From: Hyphomicrobiales bacterium
GTDB taxonomy: Bacteria > Pseudomonadota > Alphaproteobacteria > Rhizobiales > Rhizobiaceae
NCBI GenBank assembly: GCA_900465685.1
Contig: UEGR01000007.1
Location: forward strand, 186,001 to 250,000
Reading direction: 5' to 3'
Length of the DNA stretch: 64,000 nt
This document shows positions 24,718-34,215 of this stretch, one piece after another; position 1 is the stretch's first letter; every line of letters starts with the position of its first letter. Made by a program: the position numbers and the translations under genes. The notes beneath the pieces are model-generated. The model searched no databases and had not been told where the DNA came from. It was given only the letters and a program-made list of their open reading frames with translations.

Positions 24718-27700
24718 CTATGCAGCTTCGTCGGCAACATCGCCGGGAATATAATTGAGGATCGGCGCAAGCCAGCGCTCGACGTCGCGAACGCTCATGC
24801 CCTTGCGGCTCGCATAATCCTCGACCTGATCGCGCTCCACCTTGGCGACACCGAAATAATAGCTTTCCGGATGGCCGATATAGAGGCCCGAAACCGATGA
24901 GCCCGGCCACATGGCGTAGCTTTCGGTCAGTTCCACACCGGTCTCAGCCGTGGCATCAAGCAGACGGAACAGCGTGGTCTTTTCGGTATGGTCTGGCTGG
25001 GACGGATAACCCGGGGCCGGACGAATACCCTGATAAGGTTCGCCGATCAGTTCTTCCGGCGTATAGGTTTCATCCGTCGCATAGGCCCAGAATTCGCGAC
25101 GCACACGCTCATGCATCAGTTCTGCAAAGGCTTCGGCAAAACGGTCGGCCAGCGCCTTCACCAGAATCGCGGAGTAATCATCATTGGCGCGCTCGAAACG
25201 CTCGGCAATGGCCACCTCGCCAATGCCTGCCGTAACGACGAAGCCGCCGACATAATCCTGCTTTCCACTTTCCACCGGCGCCACAAAGTCGGACATGGCG
25301 ACATTTGGACGGCCATCGCGCTTGCTAAGCTGCTGGCGCAAGGTGAAGAAGGTCGCAAGTTCCTCTTTCCGGCTTTCATCGGTGAACAGCCGGATATCGT
25401 CGCCCACCGCATTGGCTGGCCAGAAGCCGACCACGGCTTTCGGCGTGAACCATTTTTCGTCGATGATCTTCTTGAGCATGGCCTGCGCATCGGACCAGAG
25501 CTGGCGCGCGGCCTCACCTTGCTTTTCGTCCTCAAGAATCGCCGGATAACGCCCTTTCATCTCCCAGGTCTGGAAGAACGGCGTCCAGTCGATATAGCGC
25601 GCGATTTCGGCCAGATCGTAATCGTCGAAAGTCTTCGTGCCGGTAAAGCTCGGCTTCACCGGAGCAAAGCTGTCCCAGTCGAGCTTGTGCGCATTGGCGC
25701 GGGCACGCGCTATCGGCAGGCGCTGCTTTTCCGCTTCGCTGCGCGCATGAGCGGCTGCGACCTTGGCATATTCATCACGCACGCCACTGACATAATCGCC
25801 CTTGGCTTCCGGCGAAAGCAGACTGGACACAACGCCAACCGCGCGGCTGGCATCGATGACATAAACCGCCTGACCGCGCTCGTAACGCGGATGAATTTTC
25901 ACCGCCGTATGGACACGGCTGGTCGTCGCCCCGCCGATCAAAAGCGGAATGTCGAAACCTTCGCGTTCCATCTCAGCTGCCACATGCGCCATTTCGTCAA
26001 GCGATGGCGTGATGAGGCCGGACAGACCAATGACATCAACTTTTTCGTCACGGGCGACTTGCAGAATCTTCTGCGAAGGCACCATGACGCCGAGATCGAT
26101 GATCTCGTAATTGTTGCAGGCCAGCACGACACCGACGATATTCTTGCCGATATCGTGCACGTCGCCCTTCACGGTCGCCATCAGCACCTTGCCAGCGCTC
26201 TGGCGTTCTTCGCCACCATTGAGGCGCTTTTCCTCTTCCATGTAAGGCAGGAGAACAGCCACCGCATGCTTCATCACGCGGGCGGACTTGACCACCTGCG
26301 GCAGGAACATCTTGCCCGCGCCGAACAGATCGCCAACCACATTCATGCCAGCCATCAGCGGGCCTTCGATAACGTGAAGCGCCCGCTCGGCAGATTGGCG
26401 CGCCTCTTCCGTATCGGCTTCGATATATTCTGTAATACCGTTGACCAGCGCATGGGCAAGGCGCTTTTCCACCGGCCATTCGCGCCAGGCGAGATCCTGC
26501 GCCTTGGCTTCCTTCGAACCGGAATCGCGGAAACGCTCGGCAATTTCCAGCAGGCGTTCGGTCGCATCCGAACGGCGGTTCAGCACCACATCTTCGCAGG
26601 CCTCGCGCAGTTCCGGATCGATGGCATCGTAAACCGCCAGCTGACCAGCATTGACGATGCCCATATCCATGCCCGCCTGAATGGCGTGATAGAGAAACAC
26701 GGCATGCATCGCCTCGCGCACCGGCTCATTGCCACGGAACGAGAATGACAGGTTCGACACGCCGCCCGAGACATGGACATGCGGCAAGGTCGTCATGATC
26801 TGCCGGGTCGCTTCGATGAAGTCGACACCGTAATTATTGTGCTCGTCGATACCTGTCGCTACCGCGAAAATATTCGGATCGAAGATAATGTCTTCCGGCG
26901 GGAAACCGACCTGCTCGGTCAGGATCTTGTAGGCACGGGTACAGATTTCGATCTTGCGCGCTTCGGTATCGGCCTGTCCGGTTTCATCAAACGCCATGAC
27001 CACGACCGCCGCACCATAGGCGCGCACGAGCTTGGCGTGATGAATGAAGGCTTCCTCGCCTTCCTTCATCGAGATGGAGTTGACCACCGGCTTGCCCTGA
27101 ACGCATTTCAGGCCAGCCTCGATGACTTCCCATTTGGAGCTGTCGATCATGATCGGCACGCGGGCGATATCCGGCTCGGCAGCGATCAGGTTGAGGAACT
27201 CGACCATCGCCTTTTCGGAATCGATCAGGCCTTCATCCATATTGATGTCGATGATCTGGGCGCCATTGGCCACCTGATCGCGCGCCACATCAAGGGCGGC
27301 AGCAAAGTCACCAGCCTTGATCAGCTTGCGGAAGCGGGCGGAGCCGGTGACGTTGGTGCGCTCACCGACATTGACGAAGGGAATGTCCTCGGTCAGCGTG
27401 AAAGGCTCAAGGCCGGAAAGACGCATCAGCGGCGCGACCTTGGCAGGCTTGCGCGGCGGGTGTTTTGCAACGGCCTCGGCAATGGCGCGGATATGTTCCG
27501 GCGTCGAGCCACAGCAGCCGCCAACCACATTGACCATACCGTCGCGGGCAAAGCCCTCGATCTGGGCGGCCATCGCTTCCGGCGTTTCGTCATACTGGCC
27601 AAATTCGTTCGGCAGACCGGCATTCGGATAGGCGCAGATGAATGTGTCGGCGATATTCGACAATTCATCCAAATGAGCGCGCATAGCATTGGCGCCCAGC

Positions 27701-28491
27701 GCGCAGTTGAGGCCGATGGTGAACGGCTTGGCGTGACGCAGCGAATGCCAGAATGCCGTTGGCGTCTGGCCGGACAGGGTGCGGCCGGAAAGATCGGTGA
27801 TCGTGCCGGAAATCATCACCGGCAGGAAAATGCCCTTCTCTTCGAACACTTGCTCCGAAGCGAAGACGGCGGCCTTCGCATTCAGCGTGTCGAAGATGGT
27901 TTCAATCAGGATGATGTCGGAACCACCATCGATCAGCCCACGGATCTGCTCGGCATAGGCGATGCGCAGATCGTCAAAGGTGACCGCGCGGAAGCCTGGA
28001 TTATTGACATCCGGCGACAGCGAGGCGGTGCGGTTTGTCGGTCCAAGTGCTCCGGCAACGAAGCGGCGACGACCGTCTTTCTGTTCGGCGCGCAGGGCCG
28101 CACGACGCGCAAGACGCGCACCGTCGCGGTTCAGCTCATACACCTGCTCTTCCATGCCGTAGTCGGCCTGGGCAATCGTCGTGGACGAGAATGTGTTGGT
28201 TTCGAGAATATCCGCGCCCGCAATGGCGTAAGCGTAGTGGATTTCTTCAATAGCCTTGGGCTGGGTCAGCGTCAGAAGGTCATTATTGCCCTGAAGCTGG
28301 CAATCGCAAGCGCCGAAACGCTCGCCGCGAAAATGCTCTTCATGGAAGCCAAGCCCCTGAATCTGCGTTCCCATCGCGCCGTCGAGGATCAAAATACGCT
28401 CGCGCGCTGCTTTCGTCAGCGCGGCCAGCACCTCCGAACCATCCGGCTTTGCAGCCGTTGCACCGAAGAGATCGTCGAGAGAAGACGCCAT
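24718..28491 (-). CDS. metH: Cobalamin-dependent methionine synthase
   Basis: 1257 residues, full family length with all four modules. The homocysteine-binding domain shows NCALGANAM and [12 protein letters not shown] (zinc cysteines). The folate-binding pterin domain contains [14 protein letters not shown]. The B12 domain shows [14 protein letters not shown], in which histidine is the lower cobalt ligand. The C-terminal SAM-dependent reactivation domain contains [10 protein letters not shown]. It transfers a methyl group from methyl-tetrahydrofolate to homocysteine. A 24-base palindrome 50 bases upstream of the start is a likely methionine-cycle operator. Confidence 0.97.
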   Translation of the reverse strand: MASSLDDLFGATAAKPDGSEVLAALTKAARERILILDGAMGTQIQGLGFHEEHFRGERFGACDCQLQGNNDLLTLTQPKAIEEIHYAYAIAGADILETNTFSSTTIAQADYGMEEQVYELNRDGARLARRAALRAEQKDGRRRFVAGALGPTNRTASLSPDVNNPGFRAVTFDDLRIAYAEQIRGLIDGGSDIILIETIFDTLNAKAAVFASEQVFEEKGIFLPVMISGTITDLSGRTLSGQTPTAFWHSLRHAKPFTIGLNCALGANAMRAHLDELSNIADTFICAYPNAGLPNEFGQYDETPEAMAAQIEGFARDGMVNVVGGCCGSTPEHIRAIAEAVAKHPPRKPAKVAPLMRLSGLEPFTLTEDIPFVNVGERTNVTGSARFRKLIKAGDFAAALDVARDQVANGAQIIDINMDEGLIDSEKAMVEFLNLIAAEPDIARVPIMIDSSKWEVIEAGLKCVQGKPVVNSISMKEGEEAFIHHAKLVRAYGAAVVVMAFDETGQADTEARKIEICTRAYKILTEQVGFPPEDIIFDPNIFAVATGIDEHNNYGVDFIEATRQIMTTLPHVHVSGGVSNLSFSFRGNEPVREAMHAVFLYHAIQAGMDMGIVNAGQLAVYDAIDPELREACEDVVLNRRSDATERLLEIAERFRDSGSKEAKAQDLAWREWPVEKRLAHALVNGITEYIEADTEEARQSAERALHVIEGPLMAGMNVVGDLFGAGKMFLPQVVKSARVMKHAVAVLLPYMEEEKRLNGGEERQSAGKVLMATVKGDVHDIGKNIVGVVLACNNYEIIDLGVMVPSQKILQVARDEKVDVIGLSGLITPSLDEMAHVAAEMEREGFDIPLLIGGATTSRVHTAVKIHPRYERGQAVYVIDASRAVGVVSSLLSPEAKGDYVSGVRDEYAKVAAAHARSEAEKQRLPIARARANAHKLDWDSFAPVKPSFTGTKTFDDYDLAEIARYIDWTPFFQTWEMKGRYPAILEDEKQGEAARQLWSDAQAMLKKIIDEKWFTPKAVVGFWPANAVGDDIRLFTDESRKEELATFFTLRQQLSKRDGRPNVAMSDFVAPVESGKQDYVGGFVVTAGIGEVAIAERFERANDDYSAILVKALADRFAEAFAELMHERVRREFWAYATDETYTPEELIGEPYQGIRPAPGYPSQPDHTEKTTLFRLLDATAETGVELTESYAMWPGSSVSGLYIGHPESYYFGVAKVERDQVEDYASRKGMSVRDVERWLAPILNYIPGDVADEAA

Positions 28492-28540
28492 AAGAGTACC
28501 GCCTGTATTCTGATATGCATAATCGCAGAAGGTCGCTTAA

Positions 28541-28564
28541 TGACATAAACATATCTTTATGTCA
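28541..28564 (-). promoter_or_regulatory. Palindromic operator upstream of metH
   Basis: TGACATAAA-CATATC-TTTATGTCA has perfect 9-bp arms around a 6-base centre, 50 bases upstream of the metH ATG. Alphaproteobacterial methionine-cycle genes are known targets of the ArsR-type regulator SahR, which binds AT-rich palindromes; this site may be of that type, but I cannot confirm the motif here. Confidence 0.6.
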
Positions 28565-28756
28565 ATTATTGATCAGCTTTTGGAGCACGATATATGCACC
28601 CAAGAATGAGGTCTCGAGACAATGCGACCAACCCGGACCCACTTCACCGATCTGTTGCCGGACAGAAAGAAATCGTGACCGCTCAAAGCCACCGCTCCGC
28701 CACAATGGGCACGCAAAATTTCCGCACGGATGATTTGCTTTTATTAGGAGCGACCT

Positions 28757-29164
28757 ATGAAAAGGTTTGGTTATTCCCTGTTTGCCGCATGTCTGTCGCT
28801 TGGCATGGGGCTTTCAGCCGCGGCCGGGACGGCCAATGCAGCGCAGCCCTCCCTGATGGCGGCACCGACCACCGCGTCGGCACAGACCTCAGCCCCCAAT
28901 GTACAGACCGTGCAATATTACGATTATCGAGGCGACCGCCGTTATTGGCGCTATGACCGGCCTCGCTACCGGCCCTATTATCGGCATGACCGGCGTTACT
29001 GGGGACCGGGACCGGTTTATCGTCACCGCCCGGCGCCAGTCTATCGCGGCGGCAATCCGCATGTCCGCTGGTGCTACAACCGTTATCGGTCCTATCGCGC
29101 CTATGACAACACCTTCCAGCCCAATTACGGGCCGCGCCGCCAGTGCTATTCGCCTTATCTGTAA
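28757..29164 (+). CDS. BA14K family protein (secreted, Arg/Tyr-rich)
   Basis: 135 residues. The signal peptide is [19 protein letters not shown]...ANA, followed by an Ala/Thr/Ser linker and a basic, aromatic stretch ([11 protein letters not shown] and repeats of RYxPYY/YRH). The C-terminal BA14K signature is [19 protein letters not shown] with [11 protein letters not shown]. The founding member is the 14-kDa immunoreactive protein of Brucella abortus; a lectin-like or envelope role has been suggested, but the function is not settled. It has its own terminator. Confidence 0.85.
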   Translation: MKRFGYSLFAACLSLGMGLSAAAGTANAAQPSLMAAPTTASAQTSAPNVQTVQYYDYRGDRRYWRYDRPRYRPYYRHDRRYWGPGPVYRHRPAPVYRGGNPHVRWCYNRYRSYRAYDNTFQPNYGPRRQCYSPYL

Positions 29165-29181
29165 GGCCGCGACCAACGAAG

Positions 29182-29209
29182 AAAGCCCCGCAATGCGGGG
29201 CTTTTCTCT
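29182..29209 (+). terminator. Rho-independent terminator after the BA14K gene
   Basis: A 10-bp perfect stem AAAGCCCCGC/GCGGGGCTTT with a 3-base loop is followed by TTCT. It may work in both directions, because a minus-strand gene ends at 29237. Confidence 0.85.
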
Positions 29210-29236
29210 AAACTGTCTTGGAATCTTTATGGCTGC

Positions 29237-29482
29237 TCAGGTGACATAGGCGCCGATGGAAGCCGCCACCAGCCCGATCGCGACCGCAATCATCACGCCA
29301 TAAACGCGCGGCTTGTCGAAAAGAACGGCGAAAGCTGAAAACCAGCCCACAACCGCCGCACCGAGCGCGAAGAGAAAACCCGGCTTGTCGCCATGATAAA
29401 GGTTTGCCGCCATCAACCCGCCGATGATCAGCGCGCCGAAAACGATCATTAACCCCGTGGCATAACGCTCATAATCGTCCAT
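29237..29482 (-). CDS. Small inner-membrane protein, unknown function
   Basis: 81 residues with about three hydrophobic segments (MIVFGALIIGGLMAANL, FALGAAVVGWFSAFAVLF, GVMIAVAIGLVAASIGAYV). I recognise no family. The start ATG at 29482 is the only reasonable one. Codon usage matches the neighbours, and it converges on the BA14K gene. Confidence 0.6.
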   Translation of the reverse strand: MDDYERYATGLMIVFGALIIGGLMAANLYHGDKPGFLFALGAAVVGWFSAFAVLFDKPRVYGVMIAVAIGLVAASIGAYVT

Positions 29483-29710
29483 TTAAATTCCTCGGTTCCG
29501 ATCTCGCGAAAACTGCGACGGAAACTTATAGCGACCCGTTTGGCCATTTAAGGGCGTGGAATCTCTCACGCCGCCATCCTGACCTTCTCGCTCACACAAT
29601 CATTATTCGTGGCGTTCTTCAACCATTTCGCAGCGCCATTCGCTGCAAATGTTACACGTTATCGTTTCTGACCGCCGTTCAGCCGTAAAATCCGTGCTAT
29701 ATTGATACGT

Positions 29711-30298
29711 ATGGAACCGTCTGGAATCACCATTTTTGAAACACCTATCGGCGCGTGCGGCATTGCCTGGCGCGGCGCAAAAGTCGTTGGTGTCGAAATC
29801 GGCGATACGGACAAGACGGAAACCCGCTACCGTCTCGGTGAGCGGGTGGGCGAACAGTTTCCCGAAGCACAGGCTGATGTGCCAGCCTTTGTGGCGCAGG
29901 CTATTGAAAAAGTGCGTGTGCTTCTCGACGGCGGATCGCCGGATTTTTCGCAAACACCGCTGGCGTTCGAATCCCTGCCCGACCTTAACCGGCAGGTTTA
30001 CGAGATCATTCTCGAATTGAAGGCCGGTGAAACCACCACCTATGGTGCGATTGCGAGACGGCTTGGCGATGTCAGCCTGTCACAGGCGGTTGGCTATGCG
30101 CTTGGCAAAAACCCGTTTCCGATCATCGTGCCCTGCCACCGGGTTCTCGGGTCCAATGGCAAGGTCGGCGGGTTTTCGGCGGCTGGCGGCACGGCGACCA
30201 AACTGAAGCTTCTCAATATCGAGCGCGCCAAAATCTCCAGCGAGCCCGACCTGTTTGGCGGCCTGCCGCTTCAGGAGCGACCGCAAGCGGAGTGGTAA
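29711..30298 (+). CDS. ogt: Methylated-DNA--protein-cysteine methyltransferase
   Basis: 195 residues from the ATG at 29711; a TTG at 29702 is possible but less likely. The active-site motif PCHRVLGSNGKVGGF and the preceding helix-turn-helix (YGAIARRLGDVSLSQAVGYAL) are typical. The enzyme removes O6-alkyl groups from guanine by transfer to its cysteine and is used once. It ends one base before the convergent Dabb gene. Confidence 0.92.
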   Translation: MEPSGITIFETPIGACGIAWRGAKVVGVEIGDTDKTETRYRLGERVGEQFPEAQADVPAFVAQAIEKVRVLLDGGSPDFSQTPLAFESLPDLNRQVYEIILELKAGETTTYGAIARRLGDVSLSQAVGYALGKNPFPIIVPCHRVLGSNGKVGGFSAAGGTATKLKLLNIERAKISSEPDLFGGLPLQERPQAEW

Positions 30299-30592
30299 CT
30301 ACCTCTTGTCAGTAACCACATCGGCCGAGAAGCGCAATTCGCGCATCGGGCGCACGAGTTGTGTCGTGGCATCGTAGGTCGGATGCTTTTTGAAAGCGAA
30401 AAGCGCTTCTTCATCCTTGAACTCGGCATAGACCACGAGATCGATGCGGTCGCACATCGGATCGACCCTGGAATTCGGCAAAACTTCGAAGACATCGGAA
30501 TAGGGGATGGTGGCAAGCTGCTCCAGCCCTTTCCTGACGGTCTCGATATCCTGACCTTCCTTAACGCTGAAAAAAACAATGTGCCGGATCAC
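30299..30592 (-). CDS. Dabb domain (stress-responsive alpha/beta barrel) protein
   Basis: 97 residues with the Dabb pattern: MIRHIVFFSVKEG at the start, then a central DLVVYAEFKDEEALFAFKKHP and a final strand. Such ferredoxin-like small proteins form dimers; most have no assigned role. It is convergent with ogt, with no gap. Confidence 0.8.
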   Translation of the reverse strand: MIRHIVFFSVKEGQDIETVRKGLEQLATIPYSDVFEVLPNSRVDPMCDRIDLVVYAEFKDEEALFAFKKHPTYDATTQLVRPMRELRFSADVVTDKR

Positions 30593-30710
30593 GCCTCAAC
30601 TCCCTGTAAGTGACAGGGCGTATCTAGCGCATCAAGACAGCCAAAAAAATGGCAAATAATTGCCGGCACGACGCGCCCAATTTCGTTCCTGAGCTGGCGA
30701 AAATGGTGGC

Positions 30711-30832
30711 TTTCGAGCACCGGAGCGCAATGTACTTCCCGCATAGTCCCGAAAAGTTGCAGACTTTTCGGATAAGACTATGCGTCAAAAAAGAGACATG
30801 AGCACCGGAAGCGCAGAAAGACGCAATTTGCA
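30711..30832. repeat. Family B repeat interrupted by a family-A-like palindrome
   Basis: The outer block GAGCACCGGAGCGCAATGTACTT and CATGAGCACCGGAAGCGCAG matches the copies at 2785 and 11701. Its short loop is replaced by a nested palindrome at 30741-30783: arms GCATAGTC/GACTATGC outside, and CCGAAAAGT/ACTTTTCGG inside. Confidence 0.65.
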
Positions 30833-30850
30833 GACGCTCAGGGACGAAAT

Positions 30851-31375
30851 TCAGCCCGCTTTCACGCGACGCCAGGCAAACCCGCCTGCTTCCGGCACGG
30901 AGCCGCGCCCCGGCTGGTAGTAACCGGGCGTGTCGACCAGACGGTTTTCGCCAAGACGGCTCTGGGCAACCTTGTTCGTCACCTGAAGGCTGTCGAAGCC
31001 GGTGCGCAGCATCAGCGCAGCCTGATCGATCAGCACATCGCCAACGGCGCGCAATTCGCCAGCAAAACCTTCGCGGCGCAAAATCTCAGCCTTGGAATAG
31101 GAGCGACCGTCATTGAAAGCCGGGAACTGCAAGGCGATCAGCGGTAGGCTGCCAAGATCATCCAGCAGCGGTTCAATGGCTTCGCCCGGCGCAACCGAAA
31201 CGCCGATCCGGCGATTGGAGGCACGGCGGCGTTCTTCGTCCAGTCCAAGCCAGACGGCGAGCGGAATGATGACAGCCGGAGCGTCGCCCGCCGCGTCAAG
31301 ATCGTCGGCAAAGACATAATCGTCTTCGCGAAAGCCATCGGCAGACCAGAGTTTGGTTTCGTTAATATCGCTCAT
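30851..31375 (-). CDS. DUF934 protein of the sulfite reduction cluster
   Basis: 174 residues. DUF934 proteins (sometimes called CysX-like) are regularly encoded next to ferredoxin-like sulfite reductases and cysH in alpha- and betaproteobacteria; the biochemical role is not established. It overlaps cysH by 4 bases (start at 31375, cysH stop at 31372) and is the last gene of the operon. Recognisable segments are VIIPLAVWLGLDEE and FPAFNDGRSYSKAEILR. Confidence 0.85.
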   Translation of the reverse strand: MSDINETKLWSADGFREDDYVFADDLDAAGDAPAVIIPLAVWLGLDEERRRASNRRIGVSVAPGEAIEPLLDDLGSLPLIALQFPAFNDGRSYSKAEILRREGFAGELRAVGDVLIDQAALMLRTGFDSLQVTNKVAQSRLGENRLVDTPGYYQPGRGSVPEAGGFAWRRVKAG

Positions 31376-32121
31376 TTCCGGTCACCTGCTCCCAAATTCT
31401 TCAAGCTGTCGGACAGACCCGACAGGTGGATGCCGCATTCTGTCTTTTCCGATCCCGCCCAGCGTCCGGCACGCTGATCTTCGCCGTCGTTCACGGGCCG
31501 CGTGCAGGGCATGCAGCCGATGGAACGGTAGCCCTGCGCGGTCAGGAGATGCGGCGGCAGATCATGCTTTTCGCCATAGGCCTTGAGATCGGCTGCCTGC
31601 AAACGCGCCAGCGGATTGATACGAATACGCGGGCCGACCGATTCAAACACCGGCAGGCTTTCGCGCGTCGATGCCTGAAACTGCTTGCGGCCCGTCATCC
31701 AGGCCCGATAAGGGGCCACAGCGCGCGCCATCGGCTCAACCTTGCGGATGAAGCAGCAGCGATCTTTGTCGGTCATCGACAGCGCGCCGAACGGATCGTC
31801 CGCCTTGATGCTATCCTCAAGCGGCAGGATATCCTGCACATCGGTCAAACCCAGCCGGTCCACCAGATCATGACGATAATCGAGCGTGGCCCGAAAATGC
31901 TTTCCCGTATCGAGAAACAGAACCGGCGTTGCCGGGTCGATTTCCGAGATCATGTGCAGAAGCACTGCCGATTCCGCCCCGAAGGAAGACACGACCGCGA
32001 TCTGCCCCTCATAGAGTTCGCGCGTGACAAGCGCGATCACTTCCTGCGGGGTAGACGCACCGTGGCTGGCCTCCAGAAGGCGGGCTTCGGCGCTGGCACT
32101 TTCTTCAGCATCAAGCTGCAC
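31372..32121 (-). CDS. cysH: Phosphoadenylyl/adenylyl-sulfate reductase
   Basis: 249 residues of the PAPS reductase PP-loop family (VVSSFGAESAVLLHMI). It carries cysteine pairs CCFIRKVEP and GCMPCTRPV, the four ligands of a [4Fe-4S] cluster, plus the catalytic ECGIHLSG. Enzymes with these pairs normally reduce APS directly, whereas cluster-free CysH uses PAPS. It supplies sulfite to the reductase encoded just upstream, with which it overlaps by 11 bases. Confidence 0.92.
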   Translation of the reverse strand: MQLDAEESASAEARLLEASHGASTPQEVIALVTRELYEGQIAVVSSFGAESAVLLHMISEIDPATPVLFLDTGKHFRATLDYRHDLVDRLGLTDVQDILPLEDSIKADDPFGALSMTDKDRCCFIRKVEPMARAVAPYRAWMTGRKQFQASTRESLPVFESVGPRIRINPLARLQAADLKAYGEKHDLPPHLLTAQGYRSIGCMPCTRPVNDGEDQRAGRWAGSEKTECGIHLSGLSDSLKNLGAGDRK

Positions 32122-33781
32122 GGCTTATTTCTCCATAAAGCGCGCGTTTGAACGGCTCCATGCCAACGCGGCGATAGGCGGCGAGGAAGGTTTCCTCCGG
32201 GCTTTCACGCAGGGACAGATAGGTGTCCACCACCGTTTCGATGGCATCCACCACTTCTTCCGACGAGAAGCCGCGACCGGTGATTTCACCAATGGTCGAA
32301 TGCTCATCCGCCGAACCGCCAAGCGTGATCTGATAGAGTTCCTCACCCTTCTTCTCAACGCCCAGAATGCCGATATGGCCGACATGGTGATGGCCGCAGG
32401 CATTGATGCAGCCGGAAATCTTGATCTTGAGATCGCCGATTTCAAGCTGGCGCTGGTGGTCGCCGAAGCGCTCGGAAATACGCTGCGCCACCGGAATGGA
32501 GCGCGCATTGGCAAGGGCGCAATAATCGAGGCCCGGGCAGGCGATGATGTCGGTGATGAGACCGGCATTCGGCGTCACCAGACCATCCGATTGCAGCAAA
32601 TCATAGACGGCTGCGAGATCGGCCTTGGCCACATGCGGCAGAACCAGATTCTGCTCGTGGCTGACGCGGATTTCATCGAAGGAATAGGTTTCGGCAATGT
32701 CCGCCACCAGCTCCATCTGCTCGGCGCTCGCATCGCCGGGAATACCGCCGATGGGCTTCAGCGAAATGGTGACGACCGCATAATCCGGGTTCTTGTGCGG
32801 CGTGACATTGCGCGCCACCCAGCTTGCAAATTCCGCATCGGCCTTCTGGGTTACCGCCAGCACTTCCCAGCCTTCCGGCCGTTGCGGCAGGTTCGGCATG
32901 CGGAAATAGCTTTCGATGGCGTCGATATCGCGCTGTGGCAGCTTCAGCTCGCCGTAACGAATATCTTCCCATTCGGCGTCAATCTCCCGGGTCAGTTCTT
33001 CGACGCCCGTTTCATGGACGAGAATCTTGATGCGCGCCTTATACTTGTTGTCGCGACGACCATGCAGATTATAGACGCGCACGATGGCCGTCACATAGGT
33101 CAGCATGTCTTCGAGGGGCAGGAAGTCGCGGATCTTCTTCGCCACCATCGGCGTGCGGCCCTGACCGCCGCCAATATAGACAGCCAGTCCCAGATCGCCT
33201 GCCTCGTTCTTCTTCAACTGCAAGCCGATGTCATGCACCTGAATGGCAGCGCGGTCATGGTCCGAGCCGACAATGGCGATCTTGAACTTGCGCGGCAGAT
33301 AGGAAAACTCCGGATGCAGCGACGACCACTGGCGCAAAATTTCTGCAAACGGACGCGGATCGGCCACTTCGTCGGCGGCAGCACCTGCGAAATGATCGGC
33401 GGTCACGTTGCGAATGCAATTGCCGGAGGTCTGGATGGCGTGCATCTCGACTTCCGCCAGCTCTTCCAGAATGCGCGGCACGTCCTTCAGGGCGGGCCAG
33501 TTATACTGGATGTTCTGGCGCGTGGTGAAATGGCCGAAGCCACGATCATAGTCGCGTGCAATCGATCCAAGCCTGCGCAGCTGGCGGCTCGACAGCGTGC
33601 CATAGGGGATGGCCACGCGCAGCATATAGGCGTGCAATTGCAGATAGAGGCCGTTCATCAGACGCAGTGGCTTGAACTGGTCTTCGGTCAGCTCGCCAGT
33701 CAGGCGGCGCTCGACCTGATCCTTGAACTGGGCAACGCGGGCCGCAACAAAATCGCGGTCGAATTCATCATAACGATACAT
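32111..33781 (-). CDS. cysI: Nitrite/sulfite reductase, siroheme and [4Fe-4S] (assimilatory sulfite reductase)
   Basis: 556 residues with the duplicated NIR/SIR ferredoxin-like halves. The siroheme/[4Fe-4S] ligands appear as ACPGLDYCALANARS and GCINACGHHHVGHIG, and the substrate-binding region as TRQNIQYNW with TSGNCIRNVTAD. Its position between cysG/DUF2849 and cysH/DUF934 points to sulfite, not nitrite, as substrate. There is no flavoprotein (CysJ) gene, so electrons probably come from ferredoxin or another reductase. Confidence 0.9.
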   Translation of the reverse strand: MYRYDEFDRDFVAARVAQFKDQVERRLTGELTEDQFKPLRLMNGLYLQLHAYMLRVAIPYGTLSSRQLRRLGSIARDYDRGFGHFTTRQNIQYNWPALKDVPRILEELAEVEMHAIQTSGNCIRNVTADHFAGAAADEVADPRPFAEILRQWSSLHPEFSYLPRKFKIAIVGSDHDRAAIQVHDIGLQLKKNEAGDLGLAVYIGGGQGRTPMVAKKIRDFLPLEDMLTYVTAIVRVYNLHGRRDNKYKARIKILVHETGVEELTREIDAEWEDIRYGELKLPQRDIDAIESYFRMPNLPQRPEGWEVLAVTQKADAEFASWVARNVTPHKNPDYAVVTISLKPIGGIPGDASAEQMELVADIAETYSFDEIRVSHEQNLVLPHVAKADLAAVYDLLQSDGLVTPNAGLITDIIACPGLDYCALANARSIPVAQRISERFGDHQRQLEIGDLKIKISGCINACGHHHVGHIGILGVEKKGEELYQITLGGSADEHSTIGEITGRGFSSEEVVDAIETVVDTYLSLRESPEETFLAAYRRVGMEPFKRALYGEISRAA

Positions 33782-33800
33782 AGTCTAAATCCGGGTTCAG

Positions 33801-33848
33801 AGCATTTCCAGCGAAAGTGGGAACCGGTTTTGCGTCCGGAAATGCGTC
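33801..33848. repeat. Intergenic palindrome, family A copy
   Basis: Arms GCATTTCC (33802-33809) and GGAAATGC (33838-33845) enclose GAAAGTGGGAACCGGTTTTGC. It lies between the DUF2849 and cysI genes inside an apparent operon, so it may modulate the message. Confidence 0.75.
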
Positions 33849-33856
33849 AACAGATA

Positions 33857-34174
33857 TTACGAGGCGCGCTTCAAAGCAGGCTTATCAAGGGGCAGATCAC
33901 CGAAGGTAACGATGGTCGGGCCGGACAGGCGAATACGCTCGCGCAGGCGGATCGGGTAAAGCCCCTCTTCGCGCTCCTCGACATCGATCACATTCACATC
34001 GACGACCAGATTGGCTTTCGCTGCAAGCTTGCCCGCCTCTTCAAGCCCCGTCACGGCTTCCGCATGGCGAGCGATCAGCGCGCCGTCGATGGTCTCATGC
34101 CACGAACCGTCTGCACCGAGCCACACAGCCTGCCCGTCGATCAGCCGGTTTGCAGTGAGAACTTTTACGACCAT
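33857..34174 (-). CDS. DUF2849 protein of the sulfite reduction cluster
   Basis: 105 residues from the ATG at 34174 (MVVKVLTANRLIDG), which has GGAG 7 bases upstream; a TTG two codons earlier is less likely. DUF2849 genes are found almost only between cysG and the sulfite reductase gene in alphaproteobacteria, which suggests an accessory role in sulfite reduction. No catalytic motif is visible. Confidence 0.85.
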   Translation of the reverse strand: MVVKVLTANRLIDGQAVWLGADGSWHETIDGALIARHAEAVTGLEEAGKLAAKANLVVDVNVIDVEEREEGLYPIRLRERIRLSGPTIVTFGDLPLDKPALKRAS

Positions 34175-34215
34175 TTCCAAACTCCAAACTTTTGTTAACC
34201 GCGCATCCTGCGGGT

